NCBI GenBank assembly: GCA_021648845.1 | Contig: JAKJHY010000018.1 | Coordinates: 1 to 64,000 of the forward strand | DNA: 64,000 nt | From: Mycobacterium sp. MBM | GTDB taxonomy: Bacteria > Actinomycetota > Actinomycetes > Mycobacteriales > Mycobacteriaceae | Direction: 5' to 3' | In this document: positions 25,005-40,337 of the stretch, piece after piece | Layout: each line of letters starts with the position of its first letter | Position numbering within the stretch: position 1 is the first letter of the stretch | Translations under genes and position numbers: made by a program | Notes under the pieces: generated by a model | Databases searched by the model: none | Seen by the model: only the letters and a program-made list of their open reading frames with translations | What the model was told of the DNA's origin: nothing

Positions 25005-25032
25005 GTGGGCCGGGTCGAAGGACCCGGCCCAC
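25005..25032 (+). terminator. Terminator of rplJ-rplL
   Basis: GTGGGCCGGGTC (25005-25016) pairs perfectly with GACCCGGCCCAC (25021-25032) around a GAAG tetraloop, 14 bases after the rplL stop. No T-run follows. Confidence 0.8.
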
Positions 25033-25068
25033 ACGTGTCTGTGGAGGCGTTCAGTGTGCGGTTCGTCG

Positions 25069-25095
25069 TTGCTGAAAAACTGTGTAGGTTACAGT
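25069..25095 (+). promoter_or_regulatory. Possible mkl promoter
   Basis: TTGCTG (25069-25074) and TACAGT (25090-25095) are separated by 15 bases, shorter than ideal. They lie after the rplL terminator and about 60 bases before mkl. Confidence 0.35.
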
Positions 25096-25157
25096 GACTC
25101 AAGCCACAAGCGGGTGCAGCAGGTGGCGCGGCGGTGCTGTGAGCGGAAGGAAGCTGT

Positions 25158-26228
25158 ATGGGCGTCCAAATCGACGTGACTGGACTGAGCAAATCGTTCG
25201 GTGCATCGAAGATCTGGGAAGACGTCACGCTGACGGTTCCCGAGGGTGAAGTCAGCGTGTTGCTGGGCCCGTCGGGTACCGGTAAGTCGGTGTTCCTGAA
25301 GTCGTTGATCGGTCTGCTGCGCCCGGAGCGCGGCTCGATCGTCATCGACGGCACCAACATCCTGGAGTGCTCGGCCAAGGAGCTCTACGAGATCCGCACC
25401 CTGTTCGGTGTGCTGTTCCAGGACGGCGCGCTGTTCGGCTCGATGAACATCTACGACAACACCGCCTTCCCGCTGCGTGAGCACACCAAGAAGTCCGAGT
25501 CCGAGATCCGCAACATCGTGATGGAAAAGCTGGAGCTCGTCGGTATGCCCAACGACGGGCACAAGTTCCCCGGTGAGATCTCCGGCGGTATGCGCAAGCG
25601 CGCCGGCCTGGCCCGCGCCCTGGTTCTCGACCCGAAGATCATCCTGTGCGACGAGCCGGACTCCGGTCTGGATCCGGTCCGTACGGCCTATCTGTCCCAG
25701 CTGTTGATCGATATCAACGCTCAGATCGACGCGACCGTGCTGATCGTGACGCACAACATCAACATCGCGCGCACGGTGCCGGACAACATCGGCATGCTGT
25801 TCCGCAAGAAGCTGGTCATGTTCGGCCCCCGCGAGGTGCTGCTGACCTCCGAGGAGCCGGTGGTCAAGCAGTTCCTCAACGGTCGCCGGATCGGGCCGAT
25901 CGGTATGTCCGAGGAGAAGGACGAGGCCACCGCCGCGGCCGAGCAGGCCATGATCGACGCCGGTCAGCACGACGGTGGTGTCGAGGAGATCGAGGGTGTG
26001 CCGCCGCAGCTGATGGCCACTCCCGGTATGCCCGAGCGCAAGGCCGTGGCTCGTCGTCAGGCCCGGGTGCGCGAGATCCTGCACACCCTGCCCCCGGCCG
26101 CCCAGGAAGCCATCCGTGACGACCTGGAGGGCACCCACAAGTACCAGTCGCACGAGCCCGGCCATGTTGTGCGCCAGCACCACGAGGACGACGCCCCGAC
26201 GACGTCCATCCCGGTCGCCCAGGAGTAA
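25158..26228 (+). CDS. mkl: ABC transporter ATPase Mkl/MceG
   Basis: The 356-residue protein is the ATPase that powers Mce lipid importers (MlaF-like). Walker A GPSGTGKS is at about residues 36-43, signature SGGMRKR near 139, Walker B ILCDEPDSGLDPVRT near 157-171, and the switch His in LIVTHNINIA. A long C-terminal extension after residue 250 is charged and typical of MceG, where it contributes to stability and partner binding. It corresponds to Rv0655. ATG at 25158 follows GGAAG. In M. tuberculosis several genes lie between rplL and mkl; here only a terminator and promoter do. Confidence 0.95.
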   Translation: MGVQIDVTGLSKSFGASKIWEDVTLTVPEGEVSVLLGPSGTGKSVFLKSLIGLLRPERGSIVIDGTNILECSAKELYEIRTLFGVLFQDGALFGSMNIYDNTAFPLREHTKKSESEIRNIVMEKLELVGMPNDGHKFPGEISGGMRKRAGLARALVLDPKIILCDEPDSGLDPVRTAYLSQLLIDINAQIDATVLIVTHNINIARTVPDNIGMLFRKKLVMFGPREVLLTSEEPVVKQFLNGRRIGPIGMSEEKDEATAAAEQAMIDAGQHDGGVEEIEGVPPQLMATPGMPERKAVARRQARVREILHTLPPAAQEAIRDDLEGTHKYQSHEPGHVVRQHHEDDAPTTSIPVAQE

Positions 26229-26244
26229 TACCGCTCACTCGCAG

Positions 26245-26278
26245 AAAACCGCCCGCGCTTCGAGCCGGGCGGTTTTTT
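26245..26278 (+). terminator. Rho-independent terminator of mkl
   Basis: AAAACCGCCCG (26245-26255) pairs with CGGGCGGTTTT (26266-26276), and six T residues run to 26278. It is a textbook intrinsic terminator 17 bases after the mkl stop. Confidence 0.92.
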
Positions 26279-26291
26279 GCTGTCGCATCGT

Positions 26292-26347
26292 CGAGTGTGC
26301 ACCCAGATCGGCGATCCTCCGGAATTCCCGATCTGGGCGCACACTCG
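26292..26347. repeat. Long near-perfect palindrome downstream of mkl
   Basis: CGAGTGTGCACCCAGATCGG (26292-26311) pairs with 26328-26347 with one mismatch, around a 16-base centre containing TCCGGAATT. It follows a complete terminator, so it is not needed for mkl termination; it may belong to an interspersed palindrome family. Confidence 0.7.
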
Positions 26348-26518
26348 CCCGCCGATGGCCCGCGCGCGGGGTCCGCGGAGGGAAAATCCACAGCCGACAC
26401 GGCCTTATCTCTTGACGGAAGCAGGCAAACGGGCCAGTCTGTTGGTCAGCAATGTAGGAGGGGTTGAACACAATCGAGTCGCCAGCCAGCGCCCCGGTTC
26501 CCCCTCCGCTTGCGGTGG

Positions 26519-26547
26519 TTGAGGATTGCGCCGTCTTGGGCTAGTAT
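26519..26547 (+). promoter_or_regulatory. Probable rpoB-rpoC promoter
   Basis: TTGAGG (26519-26524) and TAGTAT (26542-26547) are 17 bases apart. Transcription would start near 26555, giving a leader of about 155 bases before the TTG start of rpoB. Another promoter in the 26350-26500 region is possible but I cannot place one. Confidence 0.6.
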
Positions 26548-26709
26548 CGGACGTTGCGCTGGCTGCATCCTGCCCACCCTTCGCTGCACCCGACATCGTG
26601 ACTCTAGCCTGAGCCCTGCTCAGCGAGCTAGACGCGTGCCGTGGTTCGTTCGAAGATTCGGGCTTGAGAGCCAGCCGAACCGATGCAGATATAGCTGGAA
26701 GGGTGCATC

Positions 26710-30189
<3,480 letters not shown>

Positions 30190-30260
30190 TCGGCGAGCGC
30201 TCGCGCGAGTCGGTCAATAGAACACAGCATTACTAATCCCGCAAGGGGAAAGGGAGTTAC

Positions 30261-34214
<3,954 letters not shown>

Positions 34215-34220
34215 CCAGGT

Positions 34221-34260
34221 ACGACAATGCCCCCGGGATTCGTCCCGGGGGCTTTGTCGT
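34221..34260 (+). terminator. Terminator of rpoB-rpoC
   Basis: Bases 34221-34238 pair with 34243-34260 over 18 positions with one T-T mismatch around a TTCG tetraloop. It starts 6 bases after the rpoC stop and precedes the convergent gene ending at 34278. Confidence 0.88.
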
Positions 34261-34277
34261 TTCAGTGCAACGTCGTT

Positions 34278-34859
34278 TCAGCGCAATGCTTTTCGACCGG
34301 TGGTGGCCATCAGTAGTTCCAGTGCGGTGTCGCGGATCTCGGGGCCGTCCCCGCACGCGAGGTCCAGGTCGGTGGCGACCAGCCGACGGTTCGCGACGAG
34401 TTCTGCGGCCCCGCCGAACCGTGTCGAGGTGCGAATCTGGTAGCGCAGCGAGCGTTCGACGGCCTCGGGCGGGTAGTGACGGGTGATGCCGAGCGGACGC
34501 CGGATGTCCTCCCCGTGCACGACCTCCTCGACGATGCGGGAGTCGATCGGGGCCAGCGGCGTCGTGGTGCGGGAGGCCGCCGTTGTCAGGCGCTGCAGCG
34601 TGGCGGCCGGTGTCGCACCTCTGGACCGGGCGATACCCCGGTCGTTCTGCCGGTCGAAATCGAAGCCGGCCATGATCATGTCGCGGGCGAAGCCGAGCCG
34701 GGTGGATTCGGCGACGTCGACCAGATGCGCCACGACATCGTGCACCGTCCATCCCGCGCATGGTGACGGGCGCTCCCACAGCGCCGGATCGACGTTGGCG
34801 AGGTCGGCGATGAGCGCGCGCCGTTCGGTGTGCACGAGGGGCCAGATGTCGGAGGGCAT
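34278..34859 (-). CDS. Maleylpyruvate isomerase family mycothiol-dependent protein (DinB superfamily)
   Basis: The 193-residue protein begins MPSDIWPLVHTERRALIADL and contains the TIGR03083-type pattern PSPCAGWTVHDVVAHLVDVA (about residues 32-51) and EEVVHGEDIRRPLG near 120, giving the three metal-ligand His residues. Such proteins use mycothiol as cofactor in detoxification or isomerisation; the substrate is unknown. I chose ATG 34859; the open frame continues to 35009, but that stretch is antisense to the antiporter remnant and looks non-coding. No good ribosome site is seen. Confidence 0.82.
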   Translation of the reverse strand: MPSDIWPLVHTERRALIADLANVDPALWERPSPCAGWTVHDVVAHLVDVAESTRLGFARDMIMAGFDFDRQNDRGIARSRGATPAATLQRLTTAASRTTTPLAPIDSRIVEEVVHGEDIRRPLGITRHYPPEAVERSLRYQIRTSTRFGGAAELVANRRLVATDLDLACGDGPEIRDTALELLMATTGRKALR

Positions 34860-34878
34860 ATGGGGTAGACGCCCGCGG

Positions 34879-35061
34879 GCCCCGAATGTCATCGCCCAGC
34901 CGGTGCACCTGGTGCGGATCGACATCCCGATCATGGCGGGCGTCGCGTTGGCCTGCGTCCCGATCTTTGTCACGGGCCGGCGGGTCAGCCGCGGCGAGGG
35001 CGCCGCCATGGTCGCCGCGTATGTGGCCTACCTGTCGTTCGTGCTGGTCGCCCAGAGCTGA
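34879..35061 (+). pseudogene. C-terminal remnant of a calcium/sodium antiporter
   Basis: In frame on the plus strand, the translation reads APNVIAQPVHLVRIDIP, then VALACVPIFVTGRRVSRGEG and AAYVAYLSFVLVAQ before a TGA. This matches the last part of CaCA-type Na/Ca exchangers (YrbG family): the loop, the penultimate membrane helix, the TGRRVSRGEG turn and the last helix. The rest of the transporter is missing: upstream the same frame runs antisense through the mycothiol-type gene. There is no start codon or ribosome site suited to this fragment. It is most likely debris of a lost gene. Confidence 0.65.
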
Positions 35062-35298
35062 TGACCCGTCGGCTGGCGTGCCCGGCCCGGCCGGTGTGCG
35101 CACCGGGTCGCTCACGTGTGGTCAGACCCGTCATTGCCTACCTGGTTTCAGTCTCGTGGCGGCACCGCCGACGATTGCTGAAGCCGTGTAGAGAATTGGC
35201 CGCCGACACCTACCCCACCTCAGTGTCCCGAGGGCAGGGGCGGGCCGGCTGAACTCAGGTAGGAACTCGACGCGTTCCCGGTGCGCGAGTGCGGCAGC

Positions 35299-35454
35299 TC
35301 AGCTCGTCGTGCCGCTCTGCCGGTTCTGTTTACGCATCTCGCGCTGGTACTTCACCAACGCCACCAGAGCCTTGGGGTTACGTGCGAAGGCGACCGCGGC
35401 CTGCCCGCCCATCTTGACCTTTTGACCGAACGTCACGTTCTGCTGGGGTTCCAC
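35299..35454 (-). CDS. Small conserved-looking protein (51 residues), unknown function
   Basis: A GTG at 35454 preceded by GAGAGGCGAACC opens a 51-residue frame: MEPQQNVTFGQKVKMGGQ, then AAVAFARNPKALVALVKYQR, ending MRKQNRQSGTTS. The composition is basic and helix-forming, with a short amphipathic or weakly hydrophobic segment in the middle. I do not recognise a family. The good ribosome site, codon composition and position immediately divergent from nfo support it as real. The 237 bases between its stop and the antiporter remnant hold nothing I can identify. Confidence 0.7.
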   Translation of the reverse strand: MEPQQNVTFGQKVKMGGQAAVAFARNPKALVALVKYQREMRKQNRQSGTTS

Positions 35455-35531
35455 GGTTCGCCTCTCAACGATCTTGAATGTCCGCTCTGCACCCTAGCGG
35501 TGCTGTCACCCCGGGTGCCTAGACTGGCCGG

Positions 35532-36281
35532 GTGCTCATCGGTTCGCATGTCAACCCCGAAGACCCGATCTCGGCCGCCGCCGCGGAGGGCGCCGACGTG
35601 GTCCAGTTCTTCCTCGGGAACCCGCAGAGCTGGAAGAAACCCAAGCCGCGCGAGGACGCCGAGGTGCTCAAGGCCTCCGACGTCCCGCTCTACGTGCACG
35701 CGCCGTACCTGATCAACGTGGCCTCGGCCAACAACCGGGTGCGTATCCCGTCGCGGAAGATCCTGCAGGACACCTGCGACGCGGCCGCCGAGATCGGCGC
35801 CACCGCCGTCATCGTGCACGGCGGGCACGCCGATGACAACGATATGGAGGCGGGTTTCGAGCGCTGGGTGAAGGCGCTGGATTACCTGCAGACCGATGTT
35901 CCGGTGTACCTGGAGAACACCGCCGGCGGTGACCACGCGATGGCGCGGCATTTCGACACCATCGCGCGGCTATGGGACCGTATCGGCGACAAGGGCATCG
36001 GCTTCTGCCTGGACACCTGCCACGCCTGGGCGGCCGGTGAGGCGCTGATCGACGCCGTCGACCGGATCAAGGCCATCACCGGCCGCATCGACCTGGTGCA
36101 CTGTAACGACTCGCGCGATGCCGCCGGCTCCGGTGCCGACCGGCACGCCAACTTCGGTACCGGCCAGATCGACCCCGAACTGCTGGTGGCGGTGGTCAAG
36201 GCCGCCGCCGCGCCGGTCATCTGCGAGACCTCCGAAGACGGCCGCAAGGACGACATCGCGTTCCTGCGCGACAACATCTGA
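35532..36281 (+). CDS. nfo: Deoxyribonuclease IV (AP endonuclease IV)
   Basis: The 249-residue protein is endonuclease IV, which cuts DNA at abasic sites in base excision repair with three zinc ions. Motifs: IGSHVNPEDP, YVHAPYLINVAS, AVIVHGGHADD, VPVYLENTAGG (metal Glu), FCLDTCHAWAAG, LVHCNDSRDAAGSGADRHAN and VICETSEDG. It corresponds to M. tuberculosis end (Rv0670), just after rpoC. It starts with GTG at 35532; TAGACT ends seven bases earlier, so the mRNA is probably leaderless. Confidence 0.95.
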   Translation: MLIGSHVNPEDPISAAAAEGADVVQFFLGNPQSWKKPKPREDAEVLKASDVPLYVHAPYLINVASANNRVRIPSRKILQDTCDAAAEIGATAVIVHGGHADDNDMEAGFERWVKALDYLQTDVPVYLENTAGGDHAMARHFDTIARLWDRIGDKGIGFCLDTCHAWAAGEALIDAVDRIKAITGRIDLVHCNDSRDAAGSGADRHANFGTGQIDPELLVAVVKAAAAPVICETSEDGRKDDIAFLRDNI

Positions 36282-36341
36282 GGTCGCACCGGTACTTCGG
36301 CAAACGGCGGGTGACCGAGAGGTGAACTAGGCTCAGCTCTC

Positions 36342-37421
36342 GTGGCGACGATCGACGAGGAACAAACAGTCGCCGCCGACGTTGTCAGCACACCCGGTCC
36401 TCGAACCCAGCGTCTGCGGTATGTGCGCTACACCGCCGTCACGGTCTGGGCGGCCGTCGTGCTGTGGCGCACGATCACCGACGGTTTCGCCTTCAACCGG
36501 GAACTGGTGCTGCTCTACATCAGCACCGGACTGCTCGCCGCCAGCATCGGTCAGGGCCGGCGGATGTTCTACGTGGTCCGTGACTGGCTGCCGTTCGCGC
36601 TGCTGCTGATCGCCTACGACCTGAGCAGGGGAGCGGCCGACCTCGTCGGCAGACCGACGCTGTGGCACTGGCAGGCCGACGCCGACCGGTGGCTGTTCGC
36701 CGGCACCATGCCGACGGTCTGGTTGCAGGAACGCCTGAAACTGCCGCAGCCACCGTGGTGGGAAGTCGGCATCAGCACCGTCTACATGTCGTTCTTCATC
36801 CTGCCGTACGTCATCGCCGGGGTGCTCTGGCTGCGTGACCGCGAGGAATGGAAGCTGTTCGTCAAGCTCTTCGTCGGGCTCAACGTCGCCGGCCTGGTGA
36901 TCTATGCGTTGGTGCCCGCCGCGCCGCCCTGGGCGGCCGCTCGGTGCACCCCTGACGACGTCTCCGGCGGACCGTCGGGGCCGCGCTGCATGTTCCGGTC
37001 GGCGCGTGGTGTCCCCGACGGCGGGGTGCTCGGCGCCATGGACAGCGCGCGCGATGGCGCCAACGCCTGGATCGAGCGCATCGTCACCCGGGGCTGGGGC
37101 AACTTGAACCTGCACACCGCGACGGCGCTGCTGGACCAGGGCCAGGCCAGCGTCAACCTGGTGGCCGCGATCCCGTCGCTGCACGCCGGGATGTCGGCGG
37201 CGCTGGCCGCGTTCCTGTGGAACCGGCTCAGCGGTCGATGGCGTCCGGTGTTGGTGGCGTACCCGCTCGTCATGGCCTTCACGCTGGTGTACACCGCCGA
37301 GCACTATGTCATCGACATCTTGTTGGGCTGGGCGCTGGCCGCCGCGGTGATCTACGCCGGGCACCTCTACGAGTCGCGGCGCGCCACTCGGCGTGCGGCG
37401 GCCGCGGCTCAGGTGAGATAA
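36342..37421 (+). CDS. PAP2-superfamily membrane phosphatase / Aur1-like protein
   Basis: The 359-residue integral membrane protein has about six helices and the C-terminal PAP2 motifs: AIPSLHAGMSAALAAFLW (about residues 277-294) and YTAEHYVIDILLGW (about 318-331), with the catalytic His residues. The arrangement resembles inositol phosphorylceramide synthase (Aur1)-type and lipid-phosphate phosphatases, so a role in lipid headgroup or lipid-linked sugar metabolism is likely. GTG start at 36342 with TAGGCT eight bases earlier points to a leaderless mRNA. Its last 13 bases overlap the convergent cupin gene. Confidence 0.88.
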   Translation: MATIDEEQTVAADVVSTPGPRTQRLRYVRYTAVTVWAAVVLWRTITDGFAFNRELVLLYISTGLLAASIGQGRRMFYVVRDWLPFALLLIAYDLSRGAADLVGRPTLWHWQADADRWLFAGTMPTVWLQERLKLPQPPWWEVGISTVYMSFFILPYVIAGVLWLRDREEWKLFVKLFVGLNVAGLVIYALVPAAPPWAAARCTPDDVSGGPSGPRCMFRSARGVPDGGVLGAMDSARDGANAWIERIVTRGWGNLNLHTATALLDQGQASVNLVAAIPSLHAGMSAALAAFLWNRLSGRWRPVLVAYPLVMAFTLVYTAEHYVIDILLGWALAAAVIYAGHLYESRRATRRAAAAAQVR

Positions 37422-37759
37422 ATCTTGCGCAGGGTCTCGGTCACCGTCCAGGTGGTCTGAGCGCCCGCCGCCAGGCGGCCGACATCGCCGGGGCGCAGCT
37501 GCAGCGCGGGTGTGCCGTCATTGAACTCCACGGTGGCGGCACCGGTGAGTACGACGAACACTTCGTCGGCCTCGACGTCGGTCATGGTGCCCGGCGTCAT
37601 CTCCCACACCCCGATCTCCAGATCGCCGAACCGGGTGAGCGTCGCGGCGGCGGTGCTCGGTTCGCCGTGGACGGTCTGGTCGGCCGGAACCGGCTCGTGG
37701 GCGATCGGCAGGTCGGCGGCGCGGATGACGGTGTTGGGCTGCACCGCACGAGTATGCAC
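37409..37759 (-). CDS. Cupin-domain protein
   Basis: The 116-residue protein is a single cupin of the DUF861/Cupin_3 type: WEMTPGTMTDVEADEVFVVL (about residues 51-70) and LRPGDVGRLAAGAQTTWTV. The usual His metal ligands of motif 1 are largely absent, so metal binding is uncertain. GTG start at 37759. It is divergent from the acyl-CoA dehydrogenase gene (47 bases) and overlaps the 3' end of the PAP2 gene by 13 bases. Confidence 0.8.
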   Translation of the reverse strand: MHTRAVQPNTVIRAADLPIAHEPVPADQTVHGEPSTAAATLTRFGDLEIGVWEMTPGTMTDVEADEVFVVLTGAATVEFNDGTPALQLRPGDVGRLAAGAQTTWTVTETLRKIYLT

Positions 37760-37806
37760 CGTATTACGTATCTTGTGCGACTGTCGAGAAAATGTAACAG
37801 TGGGGT

Positions 37807-39426
37807 ATGACCACCCATGTCGTCACCAATCAGGTTCCCCCGCTGCTCGACCACAATCCGGCCGCCTCCCCGGTGCTCATGGAGGCGCTGGTACGCGAGG
37901 GCGGCGGCTGGGGTGCCGACGAGATCACCGAACTCGGTGCGCTGAGCGGGTCGGAGCGGGCGCAGCGTTGGGGTGAACTCGCCGACCGGCACCGTCCGGT
38001 GCTGCACACCCACGATCGCTACGGACACCGCATCGACGAGGTCGAATTCGACCCGGCCTACCACGAGCTGATGAACGTCGCCGTCACGCACGGTCTGCAC
38101 GGCGCCCCGTGGGCCGATGACCGCACCGGTTCCCATGTGGTCCGCGCCGCCAAGACCTCGGTGTGGACGCCCGAGCCGGGACACATCTGCCCGATCTCCA
38201 TGACCTACGCCGTCGTACCGGCGCTGCGGTGCAACCCCGAACTGGCGGCGACCTACGAGCCGCTGCTCACCAGCCGGGTGTACGACCCCGTACTCGCGGT
38301 GCCCGCGACCAAAGCCGGCCTCACCGCCGGCATGTCGATGACCGAGAAACAGGGCGGCTCCGATGTCCGGGCGGGCACCACCGAGGCGGTGCCCAACGCC
38401 GACGGGAGCTACACCCTCACCGGACACAAGTGGTTCACCTCGGCACCGATGTGTGACGTGTTCCTGGTGCTGGCCCAGGCGCCGGGCGGGTTGAGCTGTT
38501 TCTTCCTGCCGCGGGTGCTGCCCGACGGCACCCGCAACCGGATGTTCCTGCAGCGCCTCAAGGACAAGCTCGGCAACCACGCCAACGCCTCCAGCGAGGT
38601 CGAGTATGACGGGGCGACGGCCTGGTTGGTCGGCGAGGAGGGTCGCGGGGTGAAGACCATCATCGAGATGGTCAACCTGACCCGACTGGACTGCACGCTG
38701 GGCAGCGCCACCAGCATGCGCACCGGCCTGAGCCGCGCGGTGCATCACGCCCAGCATCGAAAGGCGTTCGGCGCGTACCTGATCGACCAGCCACTGATGC
38801 GCAATGTGCTGGCCGATCTCGCGGTCGAGGCCGAGGCCGCGACCATGCTGGCCATGCGGATGGCCGGGGCCACCGACCGCGCGGTGCGCGGTGACGAACG
38901 CGAGTCGCTACTACGCCGGATCGGGCTCGCCGCGGCCAAGTACTGGGTGTGCAAGCGAGCCACACCGCACGCCGCCGAGGCGATGGAATGCCTGGGCGGC
39001 AACGGCTACGTCGAGGACTCCGGCATGCCCCGGCTGTACCGGGAAGCGCCGCTGATGGGTATCTGGGAGGGGTCCGGCAACGTCAGCGCCCTGGACACGT
39101 TGCGCGCCATGGCAACCCGCCCGGAATGCGTCGACGTGCTGTTCGACGAACTCGCTCAGGCCCAGGACCCGCGACTGGATGCGCACGTCGCCGCCTTGAA
39201 GGCCTCGCTGAGCGGCCTCGGCGATATCGAGTACCGCGGACGGCAGGTCGCCGAGGACATCTCGCTGGCCCTGCAGGGTGCCCTGCTGGTGCGCCACGGC
39301 CATCCCGCGGTCGCCGAGGCGTTCCTGGCCAGCCGGCTCGGCGGCCAATGGGGCGGCGCGTTCGGCACCCTGCCGACCGGACTCGACCTGGCGCCGATCA
39401 TCGAGCGCGTGATGGTCAAGGGATGA
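37807..39426 (+). CDS. fadE8: Acyl-CoA dehydrogenase, AidB-like (FadE8)
   Basis: The 539-residue protein is an AidB-type acyl-CoA dehydrogenase: CPISMTYAVVPAL, GMSMTEKQGGSDVRAGTTEA (FAD/substrate region, about residues 179-198), HKWFTSAPMCDVFLVLAQ, EMVNLTRLDCTLGSA and MECLGGNGYVEDSGMPRLYR followed by EAPLMGIWEGSGNV. The AidB group includes isovaleryl-CoA dehydrogenase-like enzymes and DNA-damage-linked flavoproteins. It corresponds to Rv0672 and its stop overlaps echA4 by ATGA. The promoter is probably in the 47-base gap to the divergent cupin gene; the start is close to a TAACAG element and may be leaderless. Confidence 0.93.
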   Translation: MTTHVVTNQVPPLLDHNPAASPVLMEALVREGGGWGADEITELGALSGSERAQRWGELADRHRPVLHTHDRYGHRIDEVEFDPAYHELMNVAVTHGLHGAPWADDRTGSHVVRAAKTSVWTPEPGHICPISMTYAVVPALRCNPELAATYEPLLTSRVYDPVLAVPATKAGLTAGMSMTEKQGGSDVRAGTTEAVPNADGSYTLTGHKWFTSAPMCDVFLVLAQAPGGLSCFFLPRVLPDGTRNRMFLQRLKDKLGNHANASSEVEYDGATAWLVGEEGRGVKTIIEMVNLTRLDCTLGSATSMRTGLSRAVHHAQHRKAFGAYLIDQPLMRNVLADLAVEAEAATMLAMRMAGATDRAVRGDERESLLRRIGLAAAKYWVCKRATPHAAEAMECLGGNGYVEDSGMPRLYREAPLMGIWEGSGNVSALDTLRAMATRPECVDVLFDELAQAQDPRLDAHVAALKASLSGLGDIEYRGRQVAEDISLALQGALLVRHGHPAVAEAFLASRLGGQWGGAFGTLPTGLDLAPIIERVMVKG

Positions 39427-40334
39427 GCATCGACACCTATAAGACCATGACCTACGAGGTGACCGGCCGCATCGCCCGGATCACCTTCAACCGCCCCGAC
39501 AAGGGGAATGCGATCATCGCCGACACCCCGGTCGAACTCGCCGAGCTGGTGGAGCGCGCCGACCTCGACCCCGGCGTGCACGTCATTCTGGTTTCCGGTG
39601 CCGGAGAAGGGTTCTGCGCGGGTTTCGACCTGGGCGCCTACGCCGACGGCAGCTCCTCGGCCGGCGCCGATCACCGCGGCACCGTGCTCGACGGGCGCAC
39701 ACAGGCGATCAATCATCTGCCCGATCGGCCGTGGGATCCGATGATCGACTACCAGATGATGAGCCGGTTCGTGCGGGGCTTCTCCAGCCTGATGCACTGC
39801 GACAAACCGACGGTGGTCAAGATCCACGGGTACTGCATCGCCGGCGGAACCGATATCGCCCTGCACGCCGACCAGGTCATCACCGCATCGGATGCGAAGA
39901 TCGGCTACCCCCCGATGCGGGTGTGGGGGGTGCCCGCGGCCGGGCTGTGGGCACACCGGCTAGGTGATCAGCGCGCGAAAAGGCTGCTGCTGACCGGCGA
40001 TTGCCTTACCGGGGCGCAAGCCGCGGAATGGGGCCTGGCTGTGGAGGCACCCGAACCGCAGGATCTGGACGAGCGCACCGAGCGCCTGGTAGCGCGGATC
40101 GCCGCGATGCCGGTGAACCAGCTGATCATGGCCAAGCTGGCCTGCAACACCGCGCTGCTGCAACAGGGTGTGGCCACCAGCCGGATGGTCAGCACCGTCT
40201 TCGACGGTATCGCCCGGCACACCCCGGAAGGTCACGCGTTCGTCGCCGACGCCCGCGAGCACGGCTTCCGGGAGGCCGTCCGGCACCGAGACGAACCGCT
40301 GGGTGACCATGGCCGCCGCGCCTCCGGAGTCTGA
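39423..40334 (+). CDS. echA4: Enoyl-CoA hydratase/isomerase family protein (EchA4)
   Basis: The 303-residue crotonase-fold protein shows IARITFNRPDKGNAI (about residues 15-29), GAGEGFCAGFDLGAYA (first oxyanion loop), KIHGYCIAGGTDIALHAD (second oxyanion loop) and the C-terminal trimerisation helices. It corresponds to Rv0673 in the fadE8-echA4-Rv0674-echA5 operon and probably acts on a beta-oxidation intermediate. The ATG at 39423 overlaps the fadE8 stop. The loop between residues 75 and 110 is longer than in typical hydratases. Confidence 0.9.
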   Translation: MSIDTYKTMTYEVTGRIARITFNRPDKGNAIIADTPVELAELVERADLDPGVHVILVSGAGEGFCAGFDLGAYADGSSSAGADHRGTVLDGRTQAINHLPDRPWDPMIDYQMMSRFVRGFSSLMHCDKPTVVKIHGYCIAGGTDIALHADQVITASDAKIGYPPMRVWGVPAAGLWAHRLGDQRAKRLLLTGDCLTGAQAAEWGLAVEAPEPQDLDERTERLVARIAAMPVNQLIMAKLACNTALLQQGVATSRMVSTVFDGIARHTPEGHAFVADAREHGFREAVRHRDEPLGDHGRRASGV

Positions 40335-40337
40335 CCG

